Source: Dermatophagoides farinae (taxonomy: Eukaryota > Arthropoda > Arachnida > Sarcoptiformes > Pyroglyphidae). From it: DNA of 64,000 nt. Within the stretch, counting starts at the first letter, position 1. Each line of letters starts with the position of its first letter. The notes beneath the pieces were generated by a model, which worked only from the letters and a program-made list of their open reading frames with translations, was not told where the DNA came from and did not search any database. Positions 1 to 10,143 of the stretch are shown here, piece after piece. Location: positions 4,751,001-4,815,000 of the forward strand of contig NC_134682.1 in NCBI RefSeq assembly GCF_024713945.1, read 5' to 3'. Made by a program: the position numbers and the translations under genes.

Positions 1-950
1 AGACAAATTCAATTTTCGCCATCTGGACGGGTCAAGATTTCATCGATGAAATGGAACAATTTAGGATTTCTGAAGATTCTGGTCGAGTTTCTGAAGGCAT
101 GGCAAGTTTGTTCCAGAAATACGAACATCTGTTTTCGGGCGTAGGTCATTACAAAGGAGTTCAACATTTCATTCCGTTATTGGACGATGCGACTCCGGTA
201 ATCCTTCCGGACCGGCGTTTCCCTGTTGCAGTCATGGATATGGCCAGAAAGGAAGTGAAGGAACTTTTGGATATTGGTATCCTTCGCAAGAGTCGTGATA
301 GCGAGTGGGCGGCTCAAATCGTTCCTATCAAAAAGAAGGATGGTACGTTAAGGCTAGCGATTGATTATCGGGAACTGAATAAGAAGACGAAGAAGCCTGG
401 TTATCCAATGCCTAGGATCGATGTTTTATTAGAAAAAGTTGCTGGGGCCGATAAATTTTCTAAGATTGACTTGGCCAAGGGTTATTATCAGATCGAGATT
501 GCCGAATTGGACAAGTGCAAAACTGCTTTCCGGTTCGATGGAGAGCTTTACGAATTTAATCAAATGCCATTCGGTTTGTCCTCGGCTCCGCAGACTTTCC
601 AGAGGGCAATGCATAAAGTTCTCAACGGTGTTCCTAATGTCGTCTGTTATTTGGACGATATCCTGATTTTCACTGGTCCGAACGAAGATCATTTGGCCGC
701 TGTGGATCGTGTTCTGGCCGCTGTGGAAGAGGCCAATCTTCGTATGAATAAGAAGAAATGTCAGTTCGAGTTGGAATGTGTGGAATTCTTGGGTTTCCGG
801 GTGGACAAGAATGGCGTTCGACCTTCGGAGGAGAAGATTAAAGCAGTGATGGAAATGCCTCGACCAACCTCTACTTCCGATGTTCAGACGTTTGTTGGTT
901 TAACTAATCATTTTGCTGCTCATATTCCGGAACATGCCGAAATCGCTACT
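1..950 (+). mobile_element. Ty3/mdg4-type LTR retrotransposon pol fragment (fossil)
   Basis: An open frame enters from the left edge of the window and carries a reverse-transcriptase domain of the Ty3/mdg4 (Gypsy) group. Visible family marks are the FSKIDLAKGYYQI block, the FNQMPFGLSSAPQTFQ block, the YLDD polymerase motif and the C-terminal GF(R)VDKNGVRPSEEK-type block. Only the RT part of pol is seen; no LTR, integrase or gag is present to its right, so it looks like a broken fragment. Its base composition is much less AT-rich than the neighbouring receptor genes, as expected for sequence with a different history. Family assignment is firm; age cannot be judged from one copy. Confidence 0.85.
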
Positions 951-1427
951 GTCAATCTATTTCATTATCGGTGGAACAAGTTTAAATTATTTTTAAAATG
1001 ATAGATTGATTAAATAGAAACAATTAAAATTTTCAAATGAAACCAAAAACTAAATTGAAAAAAAAGTTTTGTTTTTTTTTGTCACAAATAACCAATCAAT
1101 CGATTTGCTTAAATCATCACAATCGAATGATGAATCGAAAAACGAGAAAAAAAACATGTAAAACTTGTTTGTTTTTTTTTGCAACAAAATCAATATAATT
1201 GAAATGGGAAGAAAATGTTTTTTTTTGCAATTAGGCAGTAGAATCATAAAATCGATATGAAATCATTGATTCAAAAATTAAAAATTCATTTTATTCATTG
1301 GCAAACAAACAAAAAATTTAAATGTTATGATGATGATGATATATATGGAATTATTAAAGTTATTTTTGGTAAAAGAGATGATTGATTGACATTGCTAATG
1401 ACGGTGCTGTTCATTATGGATAGATAA
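951..1427. other. gene-free stretch
   Basis: AT-rich DNA between the retrotransposon fragment and TM-1. It holds several A and T runs and a short (ATG)n tract near 1,330. I see no coding signal; it probably includes the 3' flank of the minus-strand gene TM-1. Confidence 0.6.
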
Positions 1428-2714
1428 TCAAGCCATACAGAATTTTTTATAAAACATTAAAATAAGAACAAAATTCATCAAGAATAATTCAACAAATTTA
1501 AATTTCGTAATGAAAAACACTTGACCACAACTGATACCGAAACGATTTTTAGACATTGTCTGTACGAATAAATTTGATTTGATAATATCACGAATGAAAA
1601 ACCGATTTCGATCATGTTTATAATGTCGTCGATATTGTGAACATGCTAACCATTGCATCATTTTCTGACTAGCAATTTGATTGAATTGTGGAAATTGAGC
1701 TACACGTGAATATAAGCCATTAGTATAGAAGAATGGTGCGAGCGATAATATGACAATTATTGTATTGTGAATATTCATGTGAATCTGTTTACTATAAAAC
1801 ATAATGCAGAATACAATGGAACATTTTGATATGGCTTCAATATCGAGAAAAACGCCACTGATCGTTTTATTGAATATAGCCACTTCATAGTATAGTTGGA
1901 CATATTTTTTCATGAATCTAGTCCAAATTGACCGTCTTTTAGATAATAGTAAAAATCTATCAAGTTTTATTGTCCATCGTAAATGAATAACCAATCGTTT
2001 CAATTGTATTTTGAAAAATTCATTAATGAATAATAGATATTTCATTGCAACAAACAATTGACCAGCCATATATTCAATACGATATGATGAATTGGTGATA
2101 AGTAATATGAAAATAATCATAAAGAACATTGATATCTCATCATTCAAATAGAATGAATAAATTCGGTGTATGATTAATAGATAAAAAATGATTTCATTAA
2201 TAACAACCACCACATTCAATGTGTTTGATGCAAAATTACCAGTATGAGAAAAACGAGTTATATAACGATGATATTCTGGCTCCAAATGATCATTATTAAA
2301 ATGGCTATATTTCACTATCAATTGGCTAACTTTAAATTTATAGGTCAAAATCTCATGAAATAGAGTGAACCAAAAATATTCGAGCATTACGAATACGAAA
2401 ATTGATGGTGGAAAAATCAAATCACAACGATCGAATTGTAATTCTGATTCAAAATTTTTCATTGTTTTCAATTCAATATTAGTAGGATAAACAATGAGGT
2501 GAAGAAAACTCAGTATGTTTATCCATGAATTCAATGTAATCCAAATGGCACGTCGAAATGTTTGATATGTCCATGGAATTCGTTGATTCTGATAATCATC
2601 CAGTGAATATTCCAAACGAAATACATAATATTTGAAACATTCAAAAAAATCTTTGACCATATCACCAATTCGAATAAAATCCGTCGGATAAACGTATTGT
2701 CGTATACGTTGCAT
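1428..2714 (-). CDS. TM-1: multi-pass membrane protein, gustatory-receptor-like
   Basis: A single-exon gene for 428 residues. I count seven hydrophobic segments, near residues 57-76, 98-121, 160-186, 191-215, 293-308, 311-333 and 398-424, which fits a seven-helix receptor. Blocks shared with the other family members are FRLEYSLDDYQNQRIPW at the N terminus, a FYSKQIHMNIHNTIIV segment before helix 6, and a C-terminal CGQVFFITKFKFVELF followed by MNFVLILMFYKK. That ending is laid out like the TYhhhhhQF end of arthropod gustatory receptors, though the T, Y and Q are not kept. Function as a chemoreceptor is inferred. Its closest relative in the window is TM-8, 28 kb away. It is the left-most gene of the minus-strand array; the start Met is placed by alignment with TM-2 and TM-3. 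Confidence 0.75.
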   Translation of the reverse strand: MQRIRQYVYPTDFIRIGDMVKDFFECFKYYVFRLEYSLDDYQNQRIPWTYQTFRRAIWITLNSWINILSFLHLIVYPTNIELKTMKNFESELQFDRCDLIFPPSIFVFVMLEYFWFTLFHEILTYKFKVSQLIVKYSHFNNDHLEPEYHRYITRFSHTGNFASNTLNVVVVINEIIFYLLIIHRIYSFYLNDEISMFFMIIFILLITNSSYRIEYMAGQLFVAMKYLLFINEFFKIQLKRLVIHLRWTIKLDRFLLLSKRRSIWTRFMKKYVQLYYEVAIFNKTISGVFLDIEAISKCSIVFCIMFYSKQIHMNIHNTIIVILSLAPFFYTNGLYSRVAQFPQFNQIASQKMMQWLACSQYRRHYKHDRNRFFIRDIIKSNLFVQTMSKNRFGISCGQVFFITKFKFVELFLMNFVLILMFYKKFCMA

Positions 2715-3180
2715 AATGGTTGTTTTGCTGCTTGTTCAATTTACTGTTCTATAGTGAATGAATGATTGAGAAAAACAGGTGAAATTATCAATGATGATTT
2801 TTAACTAACCAACTTGATCACAATAATCGGTCTGATCATTCATGATAAATGTTATTATTATTTTGAATGTTACAGAAAAAAAAATCAATTAACCTCATTC
2901 AAATGAGAAAAGAAAATTAAAAAACATGAAAGTTCGCAGTAAAAATACGGTGAAAATTGCATTTTTTTTTTTTACTTAACAACATAATTGCAATGATGAT
3001 GATTTATTGATTGAAATAAAATTCATTTTTTGATTAAGATAGATAAACATAACTATGAATTCGTGATATGCATTCTTTATCAAGAATAATTCAACAAGAC
3101 ATATGACTCGTTGAAATGTAGAATATTTCCATCATTTGTTGTCATCAATTTCTAATAACTACTACTACTACACATAATAT
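2715..3180. other. intergenic, TM-1/TM-2, with a possible receptor remnant
   Basis: A 466-bp gap that contains the 5' flank of TM-1 and the 3' flank of TM-2. Around 3,078-3,135 a 19-bp match to the C-terminal coding end of TM-1 is followed by about 29 bp resembling the N-terminal coding part of TM-2, which could be the scar of a further, almost deleted, family copy. Nothing else is recognisable. Confidence 0.4.
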
Positions 3181-4449
3181 TCACAACATAGAGAATTTCT
3201 GATAAAATAAAAGAATAAGTTCAAAACTCAATATGAACAATTCAACAAATTTAAATTTAGTAATAAAAAACACATGTCCACAGCTAAAACCAAGACGATT
3301 ATTCGACATTGTTTGCGCAAATAGATTCAATTTGATCGAATTACGAATCAATAATCTTTGTGATCGATTTGGACATTGTCGATTCCTTTGAAATTTAGCC
3401 AACCAGTTTATCAATTTGCGGCAGCCAATTTGATTACATTGCGGTAGTCTAGCAACACGTGAATAAAGACAATCGGCATAAATGAATGACGATAGAAGAA
3501 ATGTGACAATAATCCAGTTGTAAATATTCATTGAATTCTGTTTACTAAAGAACAGTGTACAGAATATGATTGCCAATTTAGATATCATTTCACTGCAGAA
3601 AAAAACACCACTAACTGTTTGATTCAATATGGATATTTCACGAAAGAATTCATTATATTTTTTCATGAATATTAACCAGAATAATAGCCGTCGTCGATAT
3701 AATCGAATCATAATAAATTGTTTGAATTTTAAACAAAAAAATTCAATTATGAATAATAGATATTTCATTGCATCAAACAGTTGACTGAACATCACGGTCA
3801 TGCGATAAGCTGTATTAAACATCAACAAGTTATACGCAATCAATGTTATGAATGAAATTTCGCCATTATTGTCATCGTCATTTATATAAACTGAATATGT
3901 TGTATAATTAATGAAAACAGCGGACAACCATACAGCCTTAGACATTGTCTTGATCAATATTTTCGATATTAGATTACCATTATGAATCAAATGCGAAATA
4001 TGACTACGATATCTAGTATTCAAATGATGATTATTATCATTGAAAACGTTATATTTAATAAACAATTTATTTGCATTGAAATTATATGAGAGAATCTTTC
4101 GAAATTGGTCCAACCAAAGATATTCAATTTGAATAAATGTTAGCAATAGAAATTGATAAATTAAATCAGATCTCTGGAAATGAAATAATTTTTCAAATTC
4201 TTTCATTGTTTTCGTTAGTATCCAGCTTTGTTCGAGCACAATATAAATGATGAACAAAATGTTTATCCATGAATTCAATGTGAGCCATATTGCTCGTTGA
4301 AATGTATGATATGTCCATGGAATTTGTTGATTTTGATAATCATCCAGTGAATATTCCAGACGAAATGCATAAAATTTAAAACATTCGAAACAATCATTAA
4401 TAAAATCGTTGATTCGGATAAAACTATTTGGATGATAAACCAGCGGCAT
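3181..4449 (-). CDS. TM-2: multi-pass membrane protein, gustatory-receptor-like
   Basis: A single-exon gene of 422 residues and a very close sister of TM-3; by eye about nine in ten residues agree. It has the family N-terminal block FRLEYSLDDYQNQQIPW, the FDAMKYLLFIIEFF segment before the intracellular loop, ILNQTVSGVFF, FFSKQNSMNIYN and the C-terminal CGHVFFITKFKFVELF ending. Against TM-3 it differs mainly in the third helix region (near residues 165-195), where it carries a small Asp/Asn-rich insertion (NDDDNNGE). The start at MPLVYHPNSF is the same in both sisters. The upstream flank also matches that of TM-3, so the duplication included the promoter. Predicted plasma-membrane receptor; ligand unknown. 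Confidence 0.75.
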   Translation of the reverse strand: MPLVYHPNSFIRINDFINDCFECFKFYAFRLEYSLDDYQNQQIPWTYHTFQRAIWLTLNSWINILFIIYIVLEQSWILTKTMKEFEKLFHFQRSDLIYQFLLLTFIQIEYLWLDQFRKILSYNFNANKLFIKYNVFNDNNHHLNTRYRSHISHLIHNGNLISKILIKTMSKAVWLSAVFINYTTYSVYINDDDNNGEISFITLIAYNLLMFNTAYRMTVMFSQLFDAMKYLLFIIEFFCLKFKQFIMIRLYRRRLLFWLIFMKKYNEFFREISILNQTVSGVFFCSEMISKLAIIFCTLFFSKQNSMNIYNWIIVTFLLSSFIYADCLYSRVARLPQCNQIGCRKLINWLAKFQRNRQCPNRSQRLLIRNSIKLNLFAQTMSNNRLGFSCGHVFFITKFKFVELFILSFELILLFYQKFSML

Positions 4450-4593
4450 TCTGGATTCTTTTTCATCGCGAATTGTCGAATGATCTCGAAGAGTGAAAAT
4501 GAGGAAAAAAATTGTAACAATTTTTTCTCATTCTATCTAATTAAAGTAATAGCAAGGGTCTACACTAATTACTTTATTGACTTGATTAATTAT

Positions 4594-4990
4594 AATTTTG
4601 AACGACAGAAAAACAACAACAAAAAATATGGGACGAAAACAATAACAAAAAATAAGATACAATTATCGATCTATCTAATTGATTTTCTTATAAAACAACG
4701 AGACAAAAACAAAATTCATCAGGAATAATTCATGATACTTATAACGTGTAATAAAAAATAATGTGAAAACGAAACGATTATCGGACATTTTCTGCGCAAA
4801 TGAATTCGTTTAAATTATATTACATGGTGACCAATCGGTGACCAACAAGGATCTGTATTTATATCGTTGCCGTTGTGATCGCGCTAACCATTAAAATTGA
4901 TAAAGTGATCATGAACATTGAAATCGATATATTGTTGAACGTATCTGCTGAACAATTTGTTCAATTTCAATGATAAATAATTCTGAACCA
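4594..4990 (-). pseudogene. decayed duplicate of TM-4 (receptor pseudogene fragment)
   Basis: On the minus strand this stretch matches the 3' flank and C-terminal coding part of TM-4 (about 6,590-6,860). After about 4,896 the match jumps to the TM-4 region near 7,146-7,240, so some 280 bp are missing. It does not read as an open frame. Its place upstream of TM-2 mirrors the place of TM-4 upstream of TM-3, so the likeliest history is one duplication of the two-gene unit TM-3 plus TM-4, after which this copy of TM-4 decayed. Confidence 0.75.
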
Positions 4991-5135
4991 TATTACCAAT
5001 ATTCCATGCGACATAATCCATATGATGATAATGTAAAACATTTATTTTTCAATCAGTAAGGCAGAAAATCATATTATGTTAATCATAAATATTATCATTT
5101 GTAACCATCAAATAACTAATAACTACTTCTACTAT

Positions 5136-6389
5136 TCACAACATAATGAATTTCCGATAAAATAAAAGAATAAGTTCAAAACTCAATATGAACAATTCAA
5201 CAAATTTAAATTTAGTAATAAAAAACACATGTCCACAGCTGAAACCAAGACGATTATTCGACATTGTTTGCGCGAATAGATTCAATTTGATCGAATTGCG
5301 AATCAATAATCTTTGTGATCGATTTGGACATTGTCGATTCCTTTGAAATTTAGCCAACCAGTTTATCAATTTGCGGCAGCCAATTTGATTACAGTGCGGT
5401 AGTCTAGCAACACGTGAATAAAGACAATCGGCATAAATAAAGGCCGATAGAAAAAATGTGACAATAATCCAGTTATAAATATTCATTGAATTCTGTTTAC
5501 TATAGAACAGTGTACAGAATATGATTGCCAATTTAGATATCATTTCACTACAGAAAAAAACACCACTAACTGTTTGATTCAATATGAATATTTCACGAAA
5601 GAATTCATTATATTTTCTCATGAATATTAACCAGAATAATAGCCGTCGTCGATGTAATCGAATCATAATAAATTGTTTGAATTTTAAACAAAAAAATTCA
5701 ATTATGAATAATAGATATTTCATTGCATCAAACAGTTGACTGATCAGCACGGCAATACGATAAGCTGTATTAAATATTAACAAGTTATACGTAATCAATG
5801 TTATGAATGAAACTTCGTCATTTAAATAAAGTGAATATAATGAATAATTAATGAAAACACCGGACATCCATGCATTCATAGACATTGTCTTGATCAATAT
5901 TTTCGATATTAGATTACCATTATGAATCAAATGTGAAATATGACGACGATATCTAGTATTCAAATGATGATTATTATCATTGAAAACGTTATATTTAATA
6001 AACAATTTATTTGCATTGAAATTATATGAGAGAATCTTTCGAAATTGGTCCAACCAAAGATATTCAGTTTGAATAAATGTTAGTAATAGAAATTGATTGA
6101 TTAAATCAGATCTCTGTGAATGCAATAATTTTTCAAATTCTTTCATTGTTTTCGTTAGCATTGAGCTTTGTTCGAGAACAATATGACTGATGAACAAAAT
6201 GTTTATCCATGAATTCAATGTGAGCCATATTGCTCGTTGAAATGTATGATATGTCCATGGAATTCGTTGATTTTGATAATCATCCAGTGAATATTCCAGA
6301 CGAAATGCATAAAATTTAAAACATTCGAAACAATCATTGATAAAATCATTGATTCGGATAAAACTATTTGGATGATAAACCAGGGGCAT
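5136..6389 (-). CDS. TM-3: multi-pass membrane protein, gustatory-receptor-like
   Basis: A single-exon gene of 417 residues, sister of TM-2, with the same start (MPLVYHPNSF), the same N-terminal FRLEYSLDDYQNQRIPW block and the same C-terminal CGHVFFITKFKFVELF ending. It lacks the Asp/Asn-rich insertion of TM-2 near the extracellular loop after helix 3, and most other differences cluster in the same helix-3/loop region, so that part may be evolving faster. The flank between this gene and TM-4 (6,390-6,627) is also shared with the TM-2 side. Receptor function is inferred from topology and family resemblance only. Confidence 0.75.
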   Translation of the reverse strand: MPLVYHPNSFIRINDFINDCFECFKFYAFRLEYSLDDYQNQRIPWTYHTFQRAIWLTLNSWINILFISHIVLEQSSMLTKTMKEFEKLLHSQRSDLINQFLLLTFIQTEYLWLDQFRKILSYNFNANKLFIKYNVFNDNNHHLNTRYRRHISHLIHNGNLISKILIKTMSMNAWMSGVFINYSLYSLYLNDEVSFITLITYNLLIFNTAYRIAVLISQLFDAMKYLLFIIEFFCLKFKQFIMIRLHRRRLLFWLIFMRKYNEFFREIFILNQTVSGVFFCSEMISKLAIIFCTLFYSKQNSMNIYNWIIVTFFLSAFIYADCLYSRVARLPHCNQIGCRKLINWLAKFQRNRQCPNRSQRLLIRNSIKLNLFAQTMSNNRLGFSCGHVFFITKFKFVELFILSFELILLFYRKFIML

Positions 6390-6627
6390 TCTGGATTCTT
6401 TTTCACCGCAAATTGTCGAATGATCTCGAAAAGAGAAAATGAAAAAAAATTAACAATTTTTTTCTCATTCATTTTAGTCGAAATGAAAATTTAAAAAATT
6501 AATTAAAGTAACAGTAAGGGTAGTACAATAATTACTTGAAAACAAAGACATTATTGACGTAATCAATTAATATAATAAACGACAGAAAAACGACAACAAA
6601 AATAAGATACATTATCGATCAAACTAT

Positions 6628-7929
6628 CTAATTGATTTTCTTATAAAACAACATGACAAGAACAAAATTCATCAGGAATAATTCATGATACTTATAACGT
6701 GTAATGAAAAATACCGGACCACATGTGAAACCGAAACGATTATCGGACATTTTTTGCGCAAATGAATTCATTTGAATTATGTTGCCAATTAATCGTGGTC
6801 GCCAACCGGCGACCAACAACGATTTGGATTTATATCGTTGCCATTGTGATCGTGCTAACCATTGCATCCATTCACGGCTACCAATTTTATTATAATAAGG
6901 AAGTTGTGCAAGCAGTGAATAAAGACCATTTGCCGTCAAGAATGTTGAAAGAAAAAACAGCACAATAATTGAATTGTAAATATTCATTGAATCTTGTTTA
7001 CTATAAAACAATGTACACAATATAATGCCAAATTTAGAGATGGTTTCAATGCTGAAAACAAAACCACTGATTGTTTGATTCAAAATGAATATTTCATAAT
7101 TAAGTTTATCATATTTTTTCATCAATCTATACCAAAATCGATAATGTCTATAATGAAGTGATAATGAACATTGAAATCGATGTACTGTTGAACGAATCTG
7201 TTGAACAATTTGTTTAATTTGAATGATAAATAATTCAATCATGAATAACAGATAAATCATTGCATCAAACAGTTGACCAATCAGATAAATGGTACGTAAT
7301 AATAGATTAATTATCAATAAGCCATAAAAAATCATTGTAAAGAATGTAATGTCATCATTTGCATAAAATGAATACAGATTATATAGGCCAAACATTACGG
7401 ATACACACAATGCAACCACAATGGTTATGTCCAGTGATTTTATAATCAATTTACCAATACGTATAAAACGTGTTAAATAACGACGATATTGTGATTGAAA
7501 TTTTCGATCATCAAATTGCCTATATCTAATGAATTGATCATTTGCTTTGAATTTATAGCGAAGAATTTTTCGTAATAAAATAAACCAATGATATTCAAGT
7601 ATGATGAATGTAATGATTTGAAACAATAAAAGTAAATCAGATCTTTCAAAATGAAATAATTGAATAAAACTTTTCATTGCTGCCAATAACACTGGATTTG
7701 GATAAAAGAATTGATAGAAAATAAAAATAAGATTCATCCATGAATTCATTGTCAACCATATTGTACGATCAAATGTATGATATGACCATGGAATCTTATG
7801 ATTCTGATAATCTTCTAATGAATATTCTAAACGGAAAACATAAAATTTAAGACATTCAAAACAATCATCTATAATATTGCCAATAATTATATAATCAGTG
7901 GATATTTGGTGGCTAAGCAACAACAACAA
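6628..7929 (-). CDS. TM-4: multi-pass membrane protein, gustatory-receptor-like
   Basis: A single-exon gene of 433 residues. Family marks are FRLEYSLEDYQNHKIPW near the N terminus, IGQLFDAMIYLLFMIELF, EIFILNQTISGF, FYSKQDSMNIYN and the C-terminal CGPVFFITRYKYHELF with MNFVLVMLFYKK. Near residues 365-385 there is an extra basic stretch (SKSLLVAGWRPRLIG) not seen in TM-1 to TM-3. By its middle loop (ranging over the TVHRFQCSL-type sequence) it is nearest to TM-7, which lies 10 kb away in the opposite orientation. A decayed second copy sits at 4,594-4,990. Function as a chemoreceptor is inferred. Confidence 0.75.
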   Translation of the reverse strand: MLLLLSHQISTDYIIIGNIIDDCFECLKFYVFRLEYSLEDYQNHKIPWSYHTFDRTIWLTMNSWMNLIFIFYQFFYPNPVLLAAMKSFIQLFHFERSDLLLLFQIITFIILEYHWFILLRKILRYKFKANDQFIRYRQFDDRKFQSQYRRYLTRFIRIGKLIIKSLDITIVVALCVSVMFGLYNLYSFYANDDITFFTMIFYGLLIINLLLRTIYLIGQLFDAMIYLLFMIELFIIQIKQIVQQIRSTVHRFQCSLSLHYRHYRFWYRLMKKYDKLNYEIFILNQTISGFVFSIETISKFGIILCTLFYSKQDSMNIYNSIIVLFFLSTFLTANGLYSLLAQLPYYNKIGSREWMQWLARSQWQRYKSKSLLVAGWRPRLIGNIIQMNSFAQKMSDNRFGFTCGPVFFITRYKYHELFLMNFVLVMLFYKKIN

Positions 7930-8282
7930 CGAAGAAAGACCTTGAATAATAACAATTTCATTTCATTCAAGTAACGATGAATCTGCGTACTTGTGTGCGA
8001 TATCAAAAGAAAAAAATTAAAAAAATAGGAAATGGCCAAGATGAATATGATTGAAATTGATTTTTATTTCAGTAAATAAGATTTCAAATTGATTTCAAAT
8101 GTTTGTTTAATTTTTTTTGTGGGGGTGGGGAGGATGAGGAGAGGAAAAACATTTTTTAAATTAATTTTTTTTTTTGAAATTTTCAATTTAATGTTCAAAA
8201 GTAAATTGTGGAAACAAAAATCGACCAAGATATTAATAGAAAATAAAATCGGAGTGAAAAAAAAACAATGATTAATCGTCAT
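7930..8282. other. gene-free stretch, TM-4/TM-5
   Basis: AT-rich DNA with a G-rich run (near 8,120-8,145) and long T and A runs. Two short open frames here are homopolymer-driven and not credible. It should hold the TM-4 promoter (minus strand) and the 3' flank of TM-5. Confidence 0.5.
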
Positions 8283-9749
8283 TCAGGCATCAAATTTGAC
8301 GTCGTGTAAACAAATTTTTTTATAAAACAAAAGAATTAACACAAAATTCATCAAGAATATTTCAATAAATTTAAATTTTGTAATAAAAAATGCCTGTCCA
8401 CAGGTGAAACCAAAACGATGATTCATCGACGAAATTGTCTGTATGAATAGATTGGATTTGATTTGATTACGAATCCATAAACGGTGATTATAACGTCGTC
8501 GTGTTTGCAATTTTAATCGATTATTATTATTATCAAACCATTGTAAACGTGCCAACCAATTGAATAGATAATGGTAACCAAATTGATTGTAAGATGGAAA
8601 TTTTGCCACACGCATATACAATGCATTTGAATAACAGAATGGTGATAAAAACAACAAAATGGCCAACACGCTATAAAGATTCATATGAATTTGTTGGCTA
8701 TAAAATAATGTACCACAAATGAATGCCGATTTTGATATGAATTCAATATCAAGAAAAATACTACTCAATGTTTCATTTAATATTGAAGTTTCTGTGAAAC
8801 ATTTTACATAATTTTCAGAGAATTTTTTCCAATTTAAATTTAAATAATAATAATGGCTACGATGATTAATGTGATAATATAAAAAAAGTGTTGAACGTTT
8901 ATAACAATATGATGGCCATTGTTCGATATAAACAATCGGAAACAATGACGATATATCGAAAATTATTTGTTGAAATGAAAATTTAAAAAATTCAATAATG
9001 AACAGCAAATATTTCATTGCGCCAAACAATTGTCCAATCATATAATTTGAACGCCATAATGAAATGAGTGATAATAGATGAAATATCGATAAATATGTCA
9101 GATTCATTTCACCATTTGAATAATAACAAAAACATTGATATGAAATCAAAATGAAAACTTGAAAATTCAACATAATCATTATAATAGTGAACCATTTTGC
9201 AACGAAATTAAGAAAATGAACAAATGTGCAATATTGTTGATGATATTGTGGAAACAATTGTTGTTGATCATCATCATAATCATTCATTGAATATTTTATC
9301 AATAATTTTTGTGATTTAAAATTGTAATTTAAAATCTTCTGAAATAAAACATACCATGTATGTTCTAATATAATGAAAATAATGACCAAATTGATGATAA
9401 GAAATACTGATTTTTGTATTTGAAATTGTTTTTCAAAATCCATAATCATTGCAACACTATTATCATTCAATGACCAATATACTATGGCCATCATGAAACC
9501 GATACAAATCCATGAACAAATTGTCATCCATATAGTACGATAATAGGAATGGAATTCATTCCATCGACATTGATGTTGTTCATATTGATCGGATGAATAT
9601 TCTAAACGAAACACATAATATTTAATACAATCAAAACTTTTTTCCGCTATTTCATTGATGGAAACAATTCGTTGTTGATGATTGAATAGTAATAATGATG
9701 ATGATGATGATAAAAATAAATATTTCTTTGCAAATTTATTGATAAACAT
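8283..9749 (-). CDS. TM-5: multi-pass membrane protein, gustatory-receptor-like (long form)
   Basis: A single-exon gene of 488 residues, the longest of the array. The extra length comes from a Ser/Leu-rich N-terminal leader before the conserved part and from enlarged, Tyr/His/Asn-rich loops between helices 4 and 5 (about residues 270-310) and before the C-terminal block (NNNNRLKLQTRRRYNHR). It keeps the family marks: FRLEYSSDQYEQHQCRW, FGAMKYLLFIIEFF, ILNETLSSIF, FYSQQIHMNLY, and CGQAFFITKFKFIEIF followed by MNFVLILLFYKK. The first Met may be too early; the conserved part begins about 25 residues later. Divergent from TM-1 to TM-4, so probably an older paralogue. Function inferred. Confidence 0.72.
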   Translation of the reverse strand: MFINKFAKKYLFLSSSSSLLLFNHQQRIVSINEIAEKSFDCIKYYVFRLEYSSDQYEQHQCRWNEFHSYYRTIWMTICSWICIGFMMAIVYWSLNDNSVAMIMDFEKQFQIQKSVFLIINLVIIFIILEHTWYVLFQKILNYNFKSQKLLIKYSMNDYDDDQQQLFPQYHQQYCTFVHFLNFVAKWFTIIMIMLNFQVFILISYQCFCYYSNGEMNLTYLSIFHLLSLISLWRSNYMIGQLFGAMKYLLFIIEFFKFSFQQIIFDISSLFPIVYIEQWPSYCYKRSTLFLYYHINHRSHYYYLNLNWKKFSENYVKCFTETSILNETLSSIFLDIEFISKSAFICGTLFYSQQIHMNLYSVLAILLFLSPFCYSNALYMRVAKFPSYNQFGYHYLFNWLARLQWFDNNNNRLKLQTRRRYNHRLWIRNQIKSNLFIQTISSMNHRFGFTCGQAFFITKFKFIEIFLMNFVLILLFYKKICLHDVKFDA

Positions 9750-10143
9750 TTTTGTTTGTTTGTTCGTTTGTTTATTTTCAAGTCATCCACATTCATTCAT
9801 TCATTCATTAGCAGCAGCAGCAGCAGTGACGATATGCAAATGTAAATTGGGAATTTGTTTCTGCCTTTTTTTTGTCAATTCCAAATTGTTTGCTTGTTCT
9901 CTAAAGATCGAAAACTTTTTTTTCGAATGAAACAGAAAAAAATTAATAGGAAAAAAGTTCAAATAATTCGAATGAATAAACTTGAGAATTAATATCATCA
10001 TCATCTTGTTTTGTTTTCTTGGTGCGGTGGTATCAATGACAACCAGAAAAATAAAATACCCCTGAATACATATAAAACAGACATGGCGATCAATTTTCAT
10101 AATTAATAAATTGCTAATTTTTTTTTACTCAACAAAATGACAT
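9750..10143. other. gene-free stretch, TM-5/TM-6
   Basis: AT-rich flank with (CATT)n near 9,791-9,808 and (AGC)n near 9,811-9,824. I see no coding sequence; open frames on both strands are repeat-driven. Confidence 0.5.
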
